Shown here piece after piece: positions 1 through 6,574 of a stretch of DNA of 11,580 nucleotides. The notes beneath the pieces are model-generated. The model saw only the letters and a program-made list of their open reading frames with translations, made no database searches and was not told where the DNA came from. Origin of the DNA: Mycolicibacterium flavescens (lineage in GTDB: Bacteria; Actinomycetota; Actinomycetes; Mycobacteriales; Mycobacteriaceae); NCBI RefSeq assembly GCF_001722335.1, contig NZ_MIHA01000043.1:1-11580 (forward strand), given 5' to 3'. Numbering within the stretch: the stretch's first letter is position 1; every line of letters starts with the position of its first letter. A program made the translations under genes and the position numbers.

Positions 1-105
1 ACGACTCTCATCCGAGAACTGACCGCCGACCCCACGCGCTACCACCAGCGCTGTGAATCCAACACCCGGACCTATCGCATCCGCGAGCCAAAACCGGCAC
101 CATAG
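1..105 (+). CDS. C-terminal fragment, probably IS481-type transposase/integrase
   Basis: This frame is open from the left edge and ends in a TAG; the other two forward frames stop early. The 34 residues show high G/C third-position use, so coding is plausible. The stretch RELTADPTRYHQR resembles, from memory of the family, the C-terminal tail of mycobacterial IS481/IS3-like DDE integrases, which often end in a form like 'GE-LRELTLDPTRDYQ'. No catalytic domain is inside the window, so the identification rests on this tail and on the inverted-repeat-like sequence just after the stop. It converges on the leftward crotonase gene. It could instead be the end of an unrelated gene. Confidence 0.4.
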   Translation, partial: TTLIRELTADPTRYHQRCESNTRTYRIREPKPAP

Positions 106-132
106 GTGTCAGCGATGTCCCGAGACACCACA
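105..132. mobile_element. Putative right terminal repeat of the left-hand IS element
   Basis: Just past the stop codon lies GGTGTC (105-110), a 13-base spacer and GACACC (124-129). Read on the minus strand from 132, the segment begins TGTGGTGTC, and IS481-family termini typically begin with TGT. The other end of the element is outside the window, so the boundary is a guess. The same small inverted repeat could act as a weak terminator between the two converging genes. Confidence 0.35.
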
Positions 133-166
133 GCGCGCTCACCGCCACCAACTACGCCGAAATCGC

Positions 167-976
167 TTACTTCTTGGATCGGGCGCGGAACGCCGCGACG
201 CGCTCCTGGAACTCCGGTGTGGAGAACGAGGTGTACTCCTCGGCCAACGCGTACTCCAGCACGCCGAGCGCAGCCCGCGACAGGTGCATGTTCATCGCGA
301 CCTTGGTGGCGCGCAGCGCCTGCGGCGGCAGCGCCGCGAGCTTCTCCCCGATCGCGAGCGCATCGTCTAGCACGGCGTCGTCGGCCGCCACCTTGGTGAC
401 CAGGTTGAGCTTCTCGGCGTCCGCGGCGGTGATCCGATCACCGAGCAGCACATACTCTTTGGCCTTCATCAGCCCGATCAGCAGCGGCAGCATGGCCGCT
501 CCCCCGTCGCCGGCGACCAGGCCCACCGCGACGTGCGGGTCGGCCAGGTAGCTGCTCTGCCCCATCACCAGGAAGTCGCTGAGCAGCGCGATCGAACAAC
601 CCAGGCCGACGGCCGGGCCGTTGACCGCCGACACCAGCGGCTTGGGGAAGTTGATCACCTCGAGGAAAACCGTTCGGGCCTCATGGATCTGGTACTGACG
701 CGCCGCCGCGTCCTCGATCAGCCGACCGAACATCACCATGTCACCGCCCGCAGAGAACGCCTTGCCGACACCGGTCGTCACGACCGCGCGGACGTCGTCG
801 TCGGCGGACAGCTTGCGCCAGATCGTGGCGAACGCGTGGTGCACCTCCTCGTTGACCGCGTTGAACGCCTCCGGTCGGTTGATGCTCACCACATGCACCG
901 CGCCGCGCTTCTCGACGAGCAGCGACGGCGCGAACTCCTCGTAGCCGGGCAGGGTGGCGATCTCAGAAGTCGTCAT
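167..976 (-). CDS. Crotonase-fold enoyl-CoA hydratase/isomerase family protein
   Basis: The 269-residue product has the crotonase layout. The first oxyanion-hole segment is KAFSAGGDM (residues 72-80), the second is NGPAVGLGCSIAL (119-131), and a C-terminal helical region follows. The family acts on acyl-CoA thioesters in the cytoplasm, most often as hydratase, isomerase or hydrolase. In classical hydratases two glutamates occupy the positions that here appear to be Ser128 (GLGCS) and His148 (ADPHV), so simple crotonase chemistry is uncertain. The ATG at 976 is preferred over the upstream in-frame GTG at 991 because AAGGA (986-982) sits 5 bases before it and it starts just after the thiolase stop. 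It is the last gene of a leftward operon with the thiolase and DUF35 protein, which suggests a role in the same acyl-CoA pathway. Confidence 0.88.
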   Translation of the reverse strand: MTTSEIATLPGYEEFAPSLLVEKRGAVHVVSINRPEAFNAVNEEVHHAFATIWRKLSADDDVRAVVTTGVGKAFSAGGDMVMFGRLIEDAAARQYQIHEARTVFLEVINFPKPLVSAVNGPAVGLGCSIALLSDFLVMGQSSYLADPHVAVGLVAGDGGAAMLPLLIGLMKAKEYVLLGDRITAADAEKLNLVTKVAADDAVLDDALAIGEKLAALPPQALRATKVAMNMHLSRAALGVLEYALAEEYTSFSTPEFQERVAAFRARSKK

Positions 977-977
977 G

Positions 978-2138
978 TCAGTCCTTGTCACTGGAGAGGA
1001 TGGTCACTGCGGAGACGGCGGTCGGCCCGCCGATGTTGTGCGCCAACGCTACCCGGGCGCCGTCGACCTGGTTCTCGGCGTTGCCGCGAAGCTGGTTGAA
1101 CAGTTCGTAGCACTGTGCGACGCCGGTGGCGCCCGGCGGATGGCCCTTGGCCTTGAGCCCGCCGCTGGGATTGATCGGGATCGACCCGCCGACATAGTTT
1201 TCGCGGCCCTCGACGAGCTTGTAGGCCTCGAAGCGGTCGGCGAACCCGAGGTCCTCGTAGCTGATCAACTCGACGCCGGTGAAGCAGTCGTGCACTTCGG
1301 CGACGTCGATGTCGCTGGGCGTCAGGCCTGCCATCTTCATCGCCGCCTTGGCCGCGCGCACCGTCGGCGGGAACGTCGTCATGTCCTGCTTGTGCTGGTG
1401 CATGACGCGGTCCATACCGATTCCGACGCCACGGACCCAGACCGGGTGGTCGGTGTAGCGGTCGACGACGTCTTCGGCGGCCAGGATCAGCGCCGCGGCA
1501 CCGTCGCTCTGCGGTGTGCAGTCATAGAGTCCGAACGGTTCGACGACGATCGGCGCCGCCAGCGCCTGCTCCACCGTGATCTCGTAGCGCAGTTGGGCTT
1601 TCGGATTGTTGAGGGCATGGAAGTGGTTCTTCACCGCGACCATGGCCATGTGTTCCTTGGTGGCCGGCGACTCGTGCAGGTACCGCGTGACGTGCAGCGC
1701 GAAGTTCGCCGGCGCCACCAACCCCAGCGGGTAATCCCAGGCGTTGTCGCGCGTCATGGCCGCCCAGTCCCAGAAGGTGGTCGTCGACGACGTTTCGCGC
1801 ACCTTGTCCGCGCCCATGATGAGTACCACGTCGTAGAGCCCCGACGCGATCGCCATCACTCCGTTGCGTACCGCATCATTTCCGGTCGCGCAGGCGTTTT
1901 CGACGCGCGTGACCGGAATGTCGGTGAGGTCCAGCGTGTCAGCCAGGATCCCGGACGGAAACCCGTCGGTGGTCGACAGTTCGCCGAACCACGCCGCCTC
2001 GATCTCGGACTTCTGGATTCCCTTGTCGACGTTACCGACGGCTTCGGCGTAGGCCATCGGAACCAGGTCTTTGACACCCAACTCGAAGTGTTCGGCGAAC
2101 GGCGTCATCCCCGCCCCCACAACCGCCACTCTTCTCAT
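978..2138 (-). CDS. SCP2-type thiolase / lipid-transfer acetyl-CoA acetyltransferase
   Basis: The 386-residue protein is a thiolase of the SCP2/Ltp type, which cleaves 3-ketoacyl-CoA (or in some relatives performs retro-aldol cleavage) in the cytoplasm. Visible motifs are ENACATG with the acyl-accepting Cys83, HDCF (283-286), SGGLKAKGHPPGATG with His333, and a C-terminal HNIGGP (367-372). These are the catalytic elements of an active SCP2-like thiolase. Length is normal for the family. Its ATG overlaps the stop of the upstream DUF35 gene (ATGA, 4 bp), with a purine-rich GGAAGGGG about 10 bases upstream, indicating translational coupling. In known systems such thiolases form complexes with a DUF35 protein, which this gene order matches. 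It is not possible to say which Ltp paralogue it corresponds to. Confidence 0.92.
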   Translation of the reverse strand: MRRVAVVGAGMTPFAEHFELGVKDLVPMAYAEAVGNVDKGIQKSEIEAAWFGELSTTDGFPSGILADTLDLTDIPVTRVENACATGNDAVRNGVMAIASGLYDVVLIMGADKVRETSSTTTFWDWAAMTRDNAWDYPLGLVAPANFALHVTRYLHESPATKEHMAMVAVKNHFHALNNPKAQLRYEITVEQALAAPIVVEPFGLYDCTPQSDGAAALILAAEDVVDRYTDHPVWVRGVGIGMDRVMHQHKQDMTTFPPTVRAAKAAMKMAGLTPSDIDVAEVHDCFTGVELISYEDLGFADRFEAYKLVEGRENYVGGSIPINPSGGLKAKGHPPGATGVAQCYELFNQLRGNAENQVDGARVALAHNIGGPTAVSAVTILSSDKD

Positions 2139-3352
2139 GCCAGGACCCCTTCCGTCGTGCGGCCCGGCCAGAATGCATAGCCGTAATCCGGGATGCCCGA
2201 TCGCATCGCAATCCGTCTGAGCACCACTTCACCTTCTTGGCCGACCGTGGTTTCACCCGCGGGCACTCCGGTCACCTTCAGCAGCACCCGGACCGGGCTG
2301 TCGTCGAGCTGCACGACGGCCAGCGAGTAAGGGCTGGGCAGGTCCGGCACCGGGATGCGCACGGTGGTGTGGGTGTACACGGTGCCGGTGCGCGGCAGCG
2401 GTTCAAGCCGGTACTCGTCGGCGAGCACGCCGGAGTCATCGACCCGCAACCGCGGCGGGAACTGCGGCGCCGAGTCGATCCCCGGCCGCTCCTCGAATAC
2501 CGCGGCTTCCCAACGGATCTTCGGTTCGAAAGCGCGGCTGTAAGCCGGCATCGAGATCGGGATGCCGATGCCTTCGGCGGTCTTGAACGCGGGCAGGTCG
2601 CGCGGGGCCATCTCGTCGCGGGCCACCGTGACTTCCCCCGAACCGAGCTGTGCGACGCTGACCGTCGCCTGTTCGACGGCGATCACAAATCCTGTCAGCT
2701 TCTGCTCAACCGCCCGGGCGAACGCGCGGACTACCCCGGCCCCCGATGTCGTCGGCTCCTCCACCGCGGCGGAGGTATCTACGGCTTTGCCCAGCTGTGC
2801 GGCGGGCACGCCGGCCACCGCGGCCACCGGACCCTCCAGGTCGAGCGTGGCAAGCGTCGCGCGCACGCCGACCTCACGCTGCAGGCGCGGATCGGCGTAG
2901 GTGTGGCGCGACCCGTCGTCGCTGCGCGCCACCAAGGGAAGGCTGCGGCTCTGCCGGGCGTGGGCGTTGAGTTCCGCGCCGCGCTCGCCGGTGAGCACCG
3001 CGGCGGCACCGACGGCGGCGTCGTTGTCGTCGGCCGCGATGACCAGCGTGCCCGACGGTGCCGCGACGATCTGGTCCAGCACTGCCGGCGCACCGCCAAG
3101 CACCTCGGCCACCGGCGTCGTACCGGGCAGTCCGAGCGCGGCCAGCAGCACCGCGCCGTTGCCGCCTTCCACGAGCGGGAAGTTGCGCGACACCAGCACC
3201 ACCGCGCGCGCCTGCGCCTGCCGGTCTGCGGCGCGTCCGGCGGCGACGGCCATGGTCAACGCGTCCTCGTCTGGCCCTTTCACCCTGCGCTTACCGCTGT
3301 TCCCGCTCGTCCAAGGCGGCAGGTAGGTGCCGATCGACACGACGTGGGTCAT
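2135..3352 (-). CDS. Fusion of a degenerate HMG-CoA-synthase-like domain with a DUF35 OB-fold domain
   Basis: The 405-residue product begins with a thiolase-fold/HMG-CoA-synthase-like opening (VVSIGTYLPPW). Where the active-site Cys of that family is expected, the local sequence is AEVLGGAPA. Roughly the last 130 residues look like a DUF35 OB-fold: PPRLRVDD is the usual position after the zinc ribbon, then TGTVYTHTTVRIPVPD, SPYSLAVVQLDD and GEVVLRR. The whole protein contains no cysteine, so neither a Cys-based ketosynthase nor a zinc ribbon is possible. It is therefore probably a structural or acyl-CoA-binding partner of the downstream thiolase. The start ATG has GAGG 4 bases upstream. It is the first gene of the leftward operon and is transcribed divergently from the HSDL2-like SDR. 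Confidence 0.85.
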   Translation of the reverse strand: MTHVVSIGTYLPPWTSGNSGKRRVKGPDEDALTMAVAAGRAADRQAQARAVVLVSRNFPLVEGGNGAVLLAALGLPGTTPVAEVLGGAPAVLDQIVAAPSGTLVIAADDNDAAVGAAAVLTGERGAELNAHARQSRSLPLVARSDDGSRHTYADPRLQREVGVRATLATLDLEGPVAAVAGVPAAQLGKAVDTSAAVEEPTTSGAGVVRAFARAVEQKLTGFVIAVEQATVSVAQLGSGEVTVARDEMAPRDLPAFKTAEGIGIPISMPAYSRAFEPKIRWEAAVFEERPGIDSAPQFPPRLRVDDSGVLADEYRLEPLPRTGTVYTHTTVRIPVPDLPSPYSLAVVQLDDSPVRVLLKVTGVPAGETTVGQEGEVVLRRIAMRSGIPDYGYAFWPGRTTEGVLA

Positions 3353-3401
3353 GGAACCTCGATTCCGACGGCGCCCCGGGGCGACTTCGCGTTCTTAATA
3401 A

Positions 3402-3421
3402 GCTATATAGTTATAGCATTC
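3402..3421. promoter_or_regulatory. AT-rich palindrome in divergent promoter region
   Basis: The 107-bp gap between the divergent operons holds one AT-rich island in GC-rich DNA. GCTATA (3402-3407), a TAGT spacer and TATAGC (3412-3417) form a perfect inverted repeat; CTATATAG (3403-3410) is itself palindromic. TATAGT and TAGCAT fit a rightward -10 element, and TATA-like hexamers also read leftward, so it may contain -10 boxes for both operons. A 16-of-20 match to 3402-3421 recurs at 7484-7503 before another operon. That points to a shared regulator (a TetR-like operator would fit) or a shared promoter type. No regulator gene is in the window. Confidence 0.5.
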
Positions 3422-3459
3422 CGCGGCAGGAACCTGTCGGGGGTTCACAAGGAGGATCG

Positions 3460-4305
3460 GTGACCGCAACTCTGTCCGATCGAGTCGTCATCGTCACGGG
3501 CGCGAGTCGCGGCATCGGCCGCGAGATCGCGGTACGGGTGGCGGCCGACGGGGCGCGGGTCGGACTGCTCGCCAGAACCGAAGCCCCGAACCCGAAACTC
3601 GCAGGCACGCTCGCCGAGACCGCCGAGGCGGTGCGGGCAGCGGGCGGCCAGGCCTACGAGGCGGTCTGCGACGTCCGCGAGGCCGAATCGGTGGTCACCG
3701 CGGTGGCCGAGGTCGCCGACGCCTTCGGCGGCATCGACGTGGTGGTCAACAACGCGGGCGCGCTCGACCTGCGCCCGACGTCGATGTTGCCGCCCAAGAA
3801 CTTTCGGCGGCTGCTGGCGGTCAACGTCGAAGGTCCGTTCGCGGTCGTGCAGGCCGCGCTGCCGCACCTGCGCCGCTCGGAGAACGCGCACATCGTCAAC
3901 GTCTCCCCGCCGCTGAACCTCGAACCGGCGTGGGTCGGGGCGCACACCGGCCACACCGTCGGCAAGTACGCCGAGAGCCTGTTGACCGTGGGCTGGGCCG
4001 CGGAGTTCGCGTCCATCCCGATCGCGGTCAACTCCCTGTGGCCGGCCACCACCGTCGCCAGCACCGGGATGCTGGTGGCGATGGGTGAGGACGTCAAGGC
4101 GCAGGCCCGCGATCCACGGATCATGGCCGACGCGCTGCAGGCGCTGGTCACGCGCTCGACCGACTGCACCGGCAACTTCTTCACCGACGAGCAGGTGCTG
4201 CGCGACGAGGGCGTGACCGACCTCGCCGGATACCGGCTCGCCGCCACGGAGGATGATCTGGTCCCGAACTTCTACCTCGACTCCACCCCGCTGCCGACGA
4301 TCTAG
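3460..4305 (+). CDS. HSDL2-like short-chain dehydrogenase/reductase, atypical active site
   Basis: The 281-residue SDR has the Rossmann motif TGASRGIG (13-20), NNAG (97-100) and VNVEGPF with Asn122. The stretch NVSPPLNLEPAW followed near the C terminus by TGNFFTDEQVLRDEGV and NFYLDSTP resembles the hydroxysteroid dehydrogenase-like 2 (HSDL2) group. Ser149 and Lys169 of the catalytic set are present, but the YxxxK position reads HTVGK, so the catalytic Tyr appears replaced by His165. Unlike animal HSDL2 there is no C-terminal SCP2 domain. The GTG start at 3460 follows a strong AAGGAGGA (3449-3456); open frame upstream has no coding look. It leads a rightward operon with two acyl-CoA dehydrogenase subunits, 7 bp ahead of the first, so its substrate is probably an acyl-CoA or hydroxy intermediate. 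Confidence 0.88.
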   Translation: MTATLSDRVVIVTGASRGIGREIAVRVAADGARVGLLARTEAPNPKLAGTLAETAEAVRAAGGQAYEAVCDVREAESVVTAVAEVADAFGGIDVVVNNAGALDLRPTSMLPPKNFRRLLAVNVEGPFAVVQAALPHLRRSENAHIVNVSPPLNLEPAWVGAHTGHTVGKYAESLLTVGWAAEFASIPIAVNSLWPATTVASTGMLVAMGEDVKAQARDPRIMADALQALVTRSTDCTGNFFTDEQVLRDEGVTDLAGYRLAATEDDLVPNFYLDSTPLPTI

Positions 4306-4312
4306 GACATCC

Positions 4313-5461
4313 GTGAGCCAATTCGACGCGCTGCGCGCCAACGAACCCGAACTCGCCGAGTTGCGGGCATCGGTGCGCGACTTCCTTGACAAAGACCGCG
4401 AAGAGTTCGGCTGGGAGCCCGATGTCGACTCCTGGCTGGGCCAGTGGGACGAGGCGTTCAGCGCCCGGCTCGGCGCCGCCGGCTTCGTGGGCATGATCGT
4501 GCCCAAGGAGTACGGCGGAGCGGGGTTGACCCATCTGCACCGGTACGTGGTCACCGAGGAACTGCTGGCGCAGGGCGCCCCGGTGGCGGCGCACTGGGTG
4601 GCCGACCGTCAGGTCGTCCCGGGTCTGCTGGCGTACGGCAACGAGGAGCAACGCCGGCGGCTGCTCCCCCGCATCGCGGCGGGTGAGTTCTTCTCCTCGA
4701 TCGGGATGAGCGAGCACGGCGCCGGTTCCGATTTGGCGGCCGTGCAGTCCAAGGCGGTCAAGACCGACGGCGGATGGGTGCTCAACGGCACCAAGGTGTG
4801 GACCAGCGGCGCACACAAGGCGCACCAGGTGGTGGTGCTGGCCCGCACCAGCCCCGCCGACCCGCAGAAGCGCCACGCCGGTTTCAGCCAATTCCTGGTG
4901 CCGTGCGACGCCGAGGGTGTGCGGATCGAACCCATCCTGATGATGAACGGCGACCACCACTTCAACGAGGTCGCCTTCGAGGACGTGTTCATCCCGGACG
5001 ACGACGTGCTCGGCGAGGTCGGTAACGGCTGGCACCAGGTGACCGCCGAACTGTCCTTCGAACGCAGCGGACCCGAGCGGATCCTGTCGACGGTGCCGCT
5101 GATCGTCGCGGCGATCCGGCTGCTGAGCAGCAGCCCCGACACCGACGACACCACCGCCGGGATCGTCGGCGACCTTCTGGGACGGCTGATTTCGCTGCGG
5201 CAGCTGTCGGTGTGGGTGGCCCGCACACTCAGCGACAACAACGACGCGGCGAACCAGGCCGCGCTGGTCAAGGATCTGGGCACCCGGTTCGAACAGGATT
5301 CGATCGAGGTGATCGCCGACGTGCTCGACCGGGTGTCCGCCACCCCGGAGCTGGCGGCGCTGACGGCCACCGCGATCCTGCACAAACCGATCTTCACGCT
5401 GCGCGGCGGCACCAACGAGGTGCTGCGCGGCGTCGTCGCACGAGGAATGGGGTTGCGATGA
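4313..5461 (+). CDS. Acyl-CoA dehydrogenase, catalytic subunit (FadE-like)
   Basis: The 382-residue flavoprotein would introduce a 2,3-double bond into an acyl-CoA using FAD. It shows the full-length acyl-CoA dehydrogenase plan: the N-terminal helical domain with GFVGMIVPKEYGGAGL (57-72), the middle-domain FAD/substrate motifs SSIGMSEHGAGSDLA (128-142) and LNGTKVWTSGAH (157-168), and a C-terminal TLRGGTNEVLRG (362-373). The usual MCAD-type catalytic Glu near the C-terminal GGTNE motif is absent. A Glu in SFERSG (Glu250) sits where isovaleryl/long-chain and mycobacterial heteromeric FadE enzymes carry theirs. The GTG start follows AGGA (4304-4307), 7 bp after the SDR stop. The stop overlaps the next start as ATGA, matching the coupled alpha/beta subunits of heterotetrameric FadE enzymes. 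Confidence 0.92.
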   Translation: MSQFDALRANEPELAELRASVRDFLDKDREEFGWEPDVDSWLGQWDEAFSARLGAAGFVGMIVPKEYGGAGLTHLHRYVVTEELLAQGAPVAAHWVADRQVVPGLLAYGNEEQRRRLLPRIAAGEFFSSIGMSEHGAGSDLAAVQSKAVKTDGGWVLNGTKVWTSGAHKAHQVVVLARTSPADPQKRHAGFSQFLVPCDAEGVRIEPILMMNGDHHFNEVAFEDVFIPDDDVLGEVGNGWHQVTAELSFERSGPERILSTVPLIVAAIRLLSSSPDTDDTTAGIVGDLLGRLISLRQLSVWVARTLSDNNDAANQAALVKDLGTRFEQDSIEVIADVLDRVSATPELAALTATAILHKPIFTLRGGTNEVLRGVVARGMGLR

Positions 5462-6486
5462 GCGCACTTTCAGGCGGAGTGTTCGCCACCGACGTTGCCG
5501 ACGACTACGCCGACCTGCGCCAGCTCGTCGACGACATCGGGCGGCGGTCGTTCGAGGCGCGCATAGGCGTCCGCCGGATTCCCGATCAGTTCGACGAGAA
5601 GCTGTGGGGCAACCTCTCCGACACGGGTCTCACCCAACTGAGCAGCGACGCGGGACCGAACGAGCTGGCGGTGGTGCTCGCCGGCGTCGCGCGGTATGCG
5701 GGTGCGGTTCCGCTCGCCGAAACCGACACGCTGGCAAGTTGGCTCGCGCGCCAGGCGGGTGTCGAGGTGCCCGACGGCCCGTTGACGGTCGCGTTCGCCG
5801 ACGACTCGGACGCGACCGGTGTCCCGTGGACGCGGGCCAGCGCCGCGGTGCTTCTGGTGGTGCAGGCTCAGGGCGAGACGCGCGTCGGTGTGGTCAAGCC
5901 CGCGGACATCGTCGACGGGCACAATGCCGCAGGCGAACCCCGCGACCGCGTGACCCTGGACCTCGCCTCCGCCGCGCTGACCGCCGTCGACCCGGGCGTC
6001 GTCGCCGAGCTGGTGATGCGCGGCGCCTGGTGCCGGACCGTGCAGATCGTCGGCGCACTGGACGCCGCTGCCGCGATGACGGTCAGCCACACCGCCGAGC
6101 GTGAACAGTTCGGCCGCTCGCTGAGCAAGTTCCAGTCGGTGCAGCACGCGCTGGCCGGGATGGCCGGTGAGATCGAACGTGCCCGCGCGGCCGCGTCGCT
6201 GGCGGTCGCCGCCGCGGCCGACCACGGATTCGATTCTCCGCAGACCGAATTCGCGGTCACCGCGGCCCGGGTGGCCGTGGGTCGCGCCGTCACACCGGTG
6301 ACGACGATCGCCCACCAGTTGCATGGCGCGATCGGTGTGACGGCCGAGCACCCGCTGTGGTGGGTGACGTTGCGCGCGCAAGCGTGGGCCAACGAGTTCG
6401 GGACAACCGCGGGGTACGCGCGCCGGCTGGGCCGCATGGCGCTGGATTCCGCGAATCCGTGGGACCTGGTGATCGGCAACCTGTGA
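5458..6486 (+). CDS. Short acyl-CoA dehydrogenase-like partner subunit (FadE-like)
   Basis: At 342 residues it is shorter than a normal acyl-CoA dehydrogenase, with an abbreviated middle domain. Retained family features are REQFGRSLSKFQSVQH (215-230), which contributes to FAD binding across the dimer interface, HQLHGAIGVTAEHPL (286-300), and a C-terminal NEFGTTAGYARR. No Glu is seen at the catalytic position aligned with Glu250 of the neighbour, where the sequence runs MRGAWCRTVQ. This matches the non-catalytic subunit of alpha2-beta2 acyl-CoA dehydrogenases known from mycobacterial sterol side-chain degradation (for example the FadE26-FadE27 and FadE28-FadE29 pairs). Its ATG overlaps the upstream stop by 4 bp, so the two are probably made in equal amounts. 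A 24-bp hairpin begins 8 bases after its stop. Confidence 0.9.
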   Translation: MSALSGGVFATDVADDYADLRQLVDDIGRRSFEARIGVRRIPDQFDEKLWGNLSDTGLTQLSSDAGPNELAVVLAGVARYAGAVPLAETDTLASWLARQAGVEVPDGPLTVAFADDSDATGVPWTRASAAVLLVVQAQGETRVGVVKPADIVDGHNAAGEPRDRVTLDLASAALTAVDPGVVAELVMRGAWCRTVQIVGALDAAAAMTVSHTAEREQFGRSLSKFQSVQHALAGMAGEIERARAAASLAVAAAADHGFDSPQTEFAVTAARVAVGRAVTPVTTIAHQLHGAIGVTAEHPLWWVTLRAQAWANEFGTTAGYARRLGRMALDSANPWDLVIGNL

Positions 6487-6494
6487 ACCTTCTA

Positions 6495-6556
6495 CGCCGA
6501 GTGTGAAATTACGGCGAAAATCCGCCCAGAAATTCGCCGTGGTTTCACGCTCGGCG
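6495..6556. repeat. Long hairpin repeat, copy 1
   Basis: Bases 6495-6518 can pair with 6533-6556 over 24 positions around a 14-base loop. The outer arms are CGCCGAGTGTGAAA and TTTCACGCTCGGCG with a single T/G position; the inner arms ACGGCGAA and TTCGCCGT are exact; two T/G positions lie between. All three imperfect positions are G-U compatible in RNA. There is no T-tract after it, so it is not a classical terminator, though it could slow or end transcription or protect the upstream mRNA. A related copy lies at 7361-7422. It is probably a dispersed intergenic palindromic unit of this genome. Confidence 0.8.
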
Positions 6557-6574
6557 ACCTACGAAGGAGAACAA

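Noticed and set aside
954..2180. Long forward open frame (about 408 codons) opposite the thiolase gene
   Set aside because: It mirrors the thiolase with its SCP2 motifs on the other strand; its product is Arg/His/Val-rich with no domain. High-GC genomes give such antisense frames.
3430..3446. GAACC/GGTTC inverted repeat upstream of the HSDL2-like SDR, considered as a KstR-like operator
   Set aside because: The arms are only 5 bp with a 7-base spacer, and it does not match the KstR consensus (AAC-NN-GTT within T/A flanks).
2237..3463. Long forward open frame opposite the DUF35-fusion gene
   Set aside because: Arg/Gly/His-rich translation without recognisable motifs, in the antisense of a supported gene, and it runs across the divergent promoter.
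4181..5467. Long reverse open frame (about 428 codons) opposite the first acyl-CoA dehydrogenase
   Set aside because: The forward frame carries all acyl-CoA dehydrogenase motifs; the reverse product is low-complexity His/Arg/Val-rich and has no plausible start context.
6503..6574. N-terminal extension of the HSD10-like gene from a GTG at 6503
   Set aside because: The extension lies inside the hairpin repeat, and a good ribosome-binding site at 6564-6570 marks the GTG at 6575.
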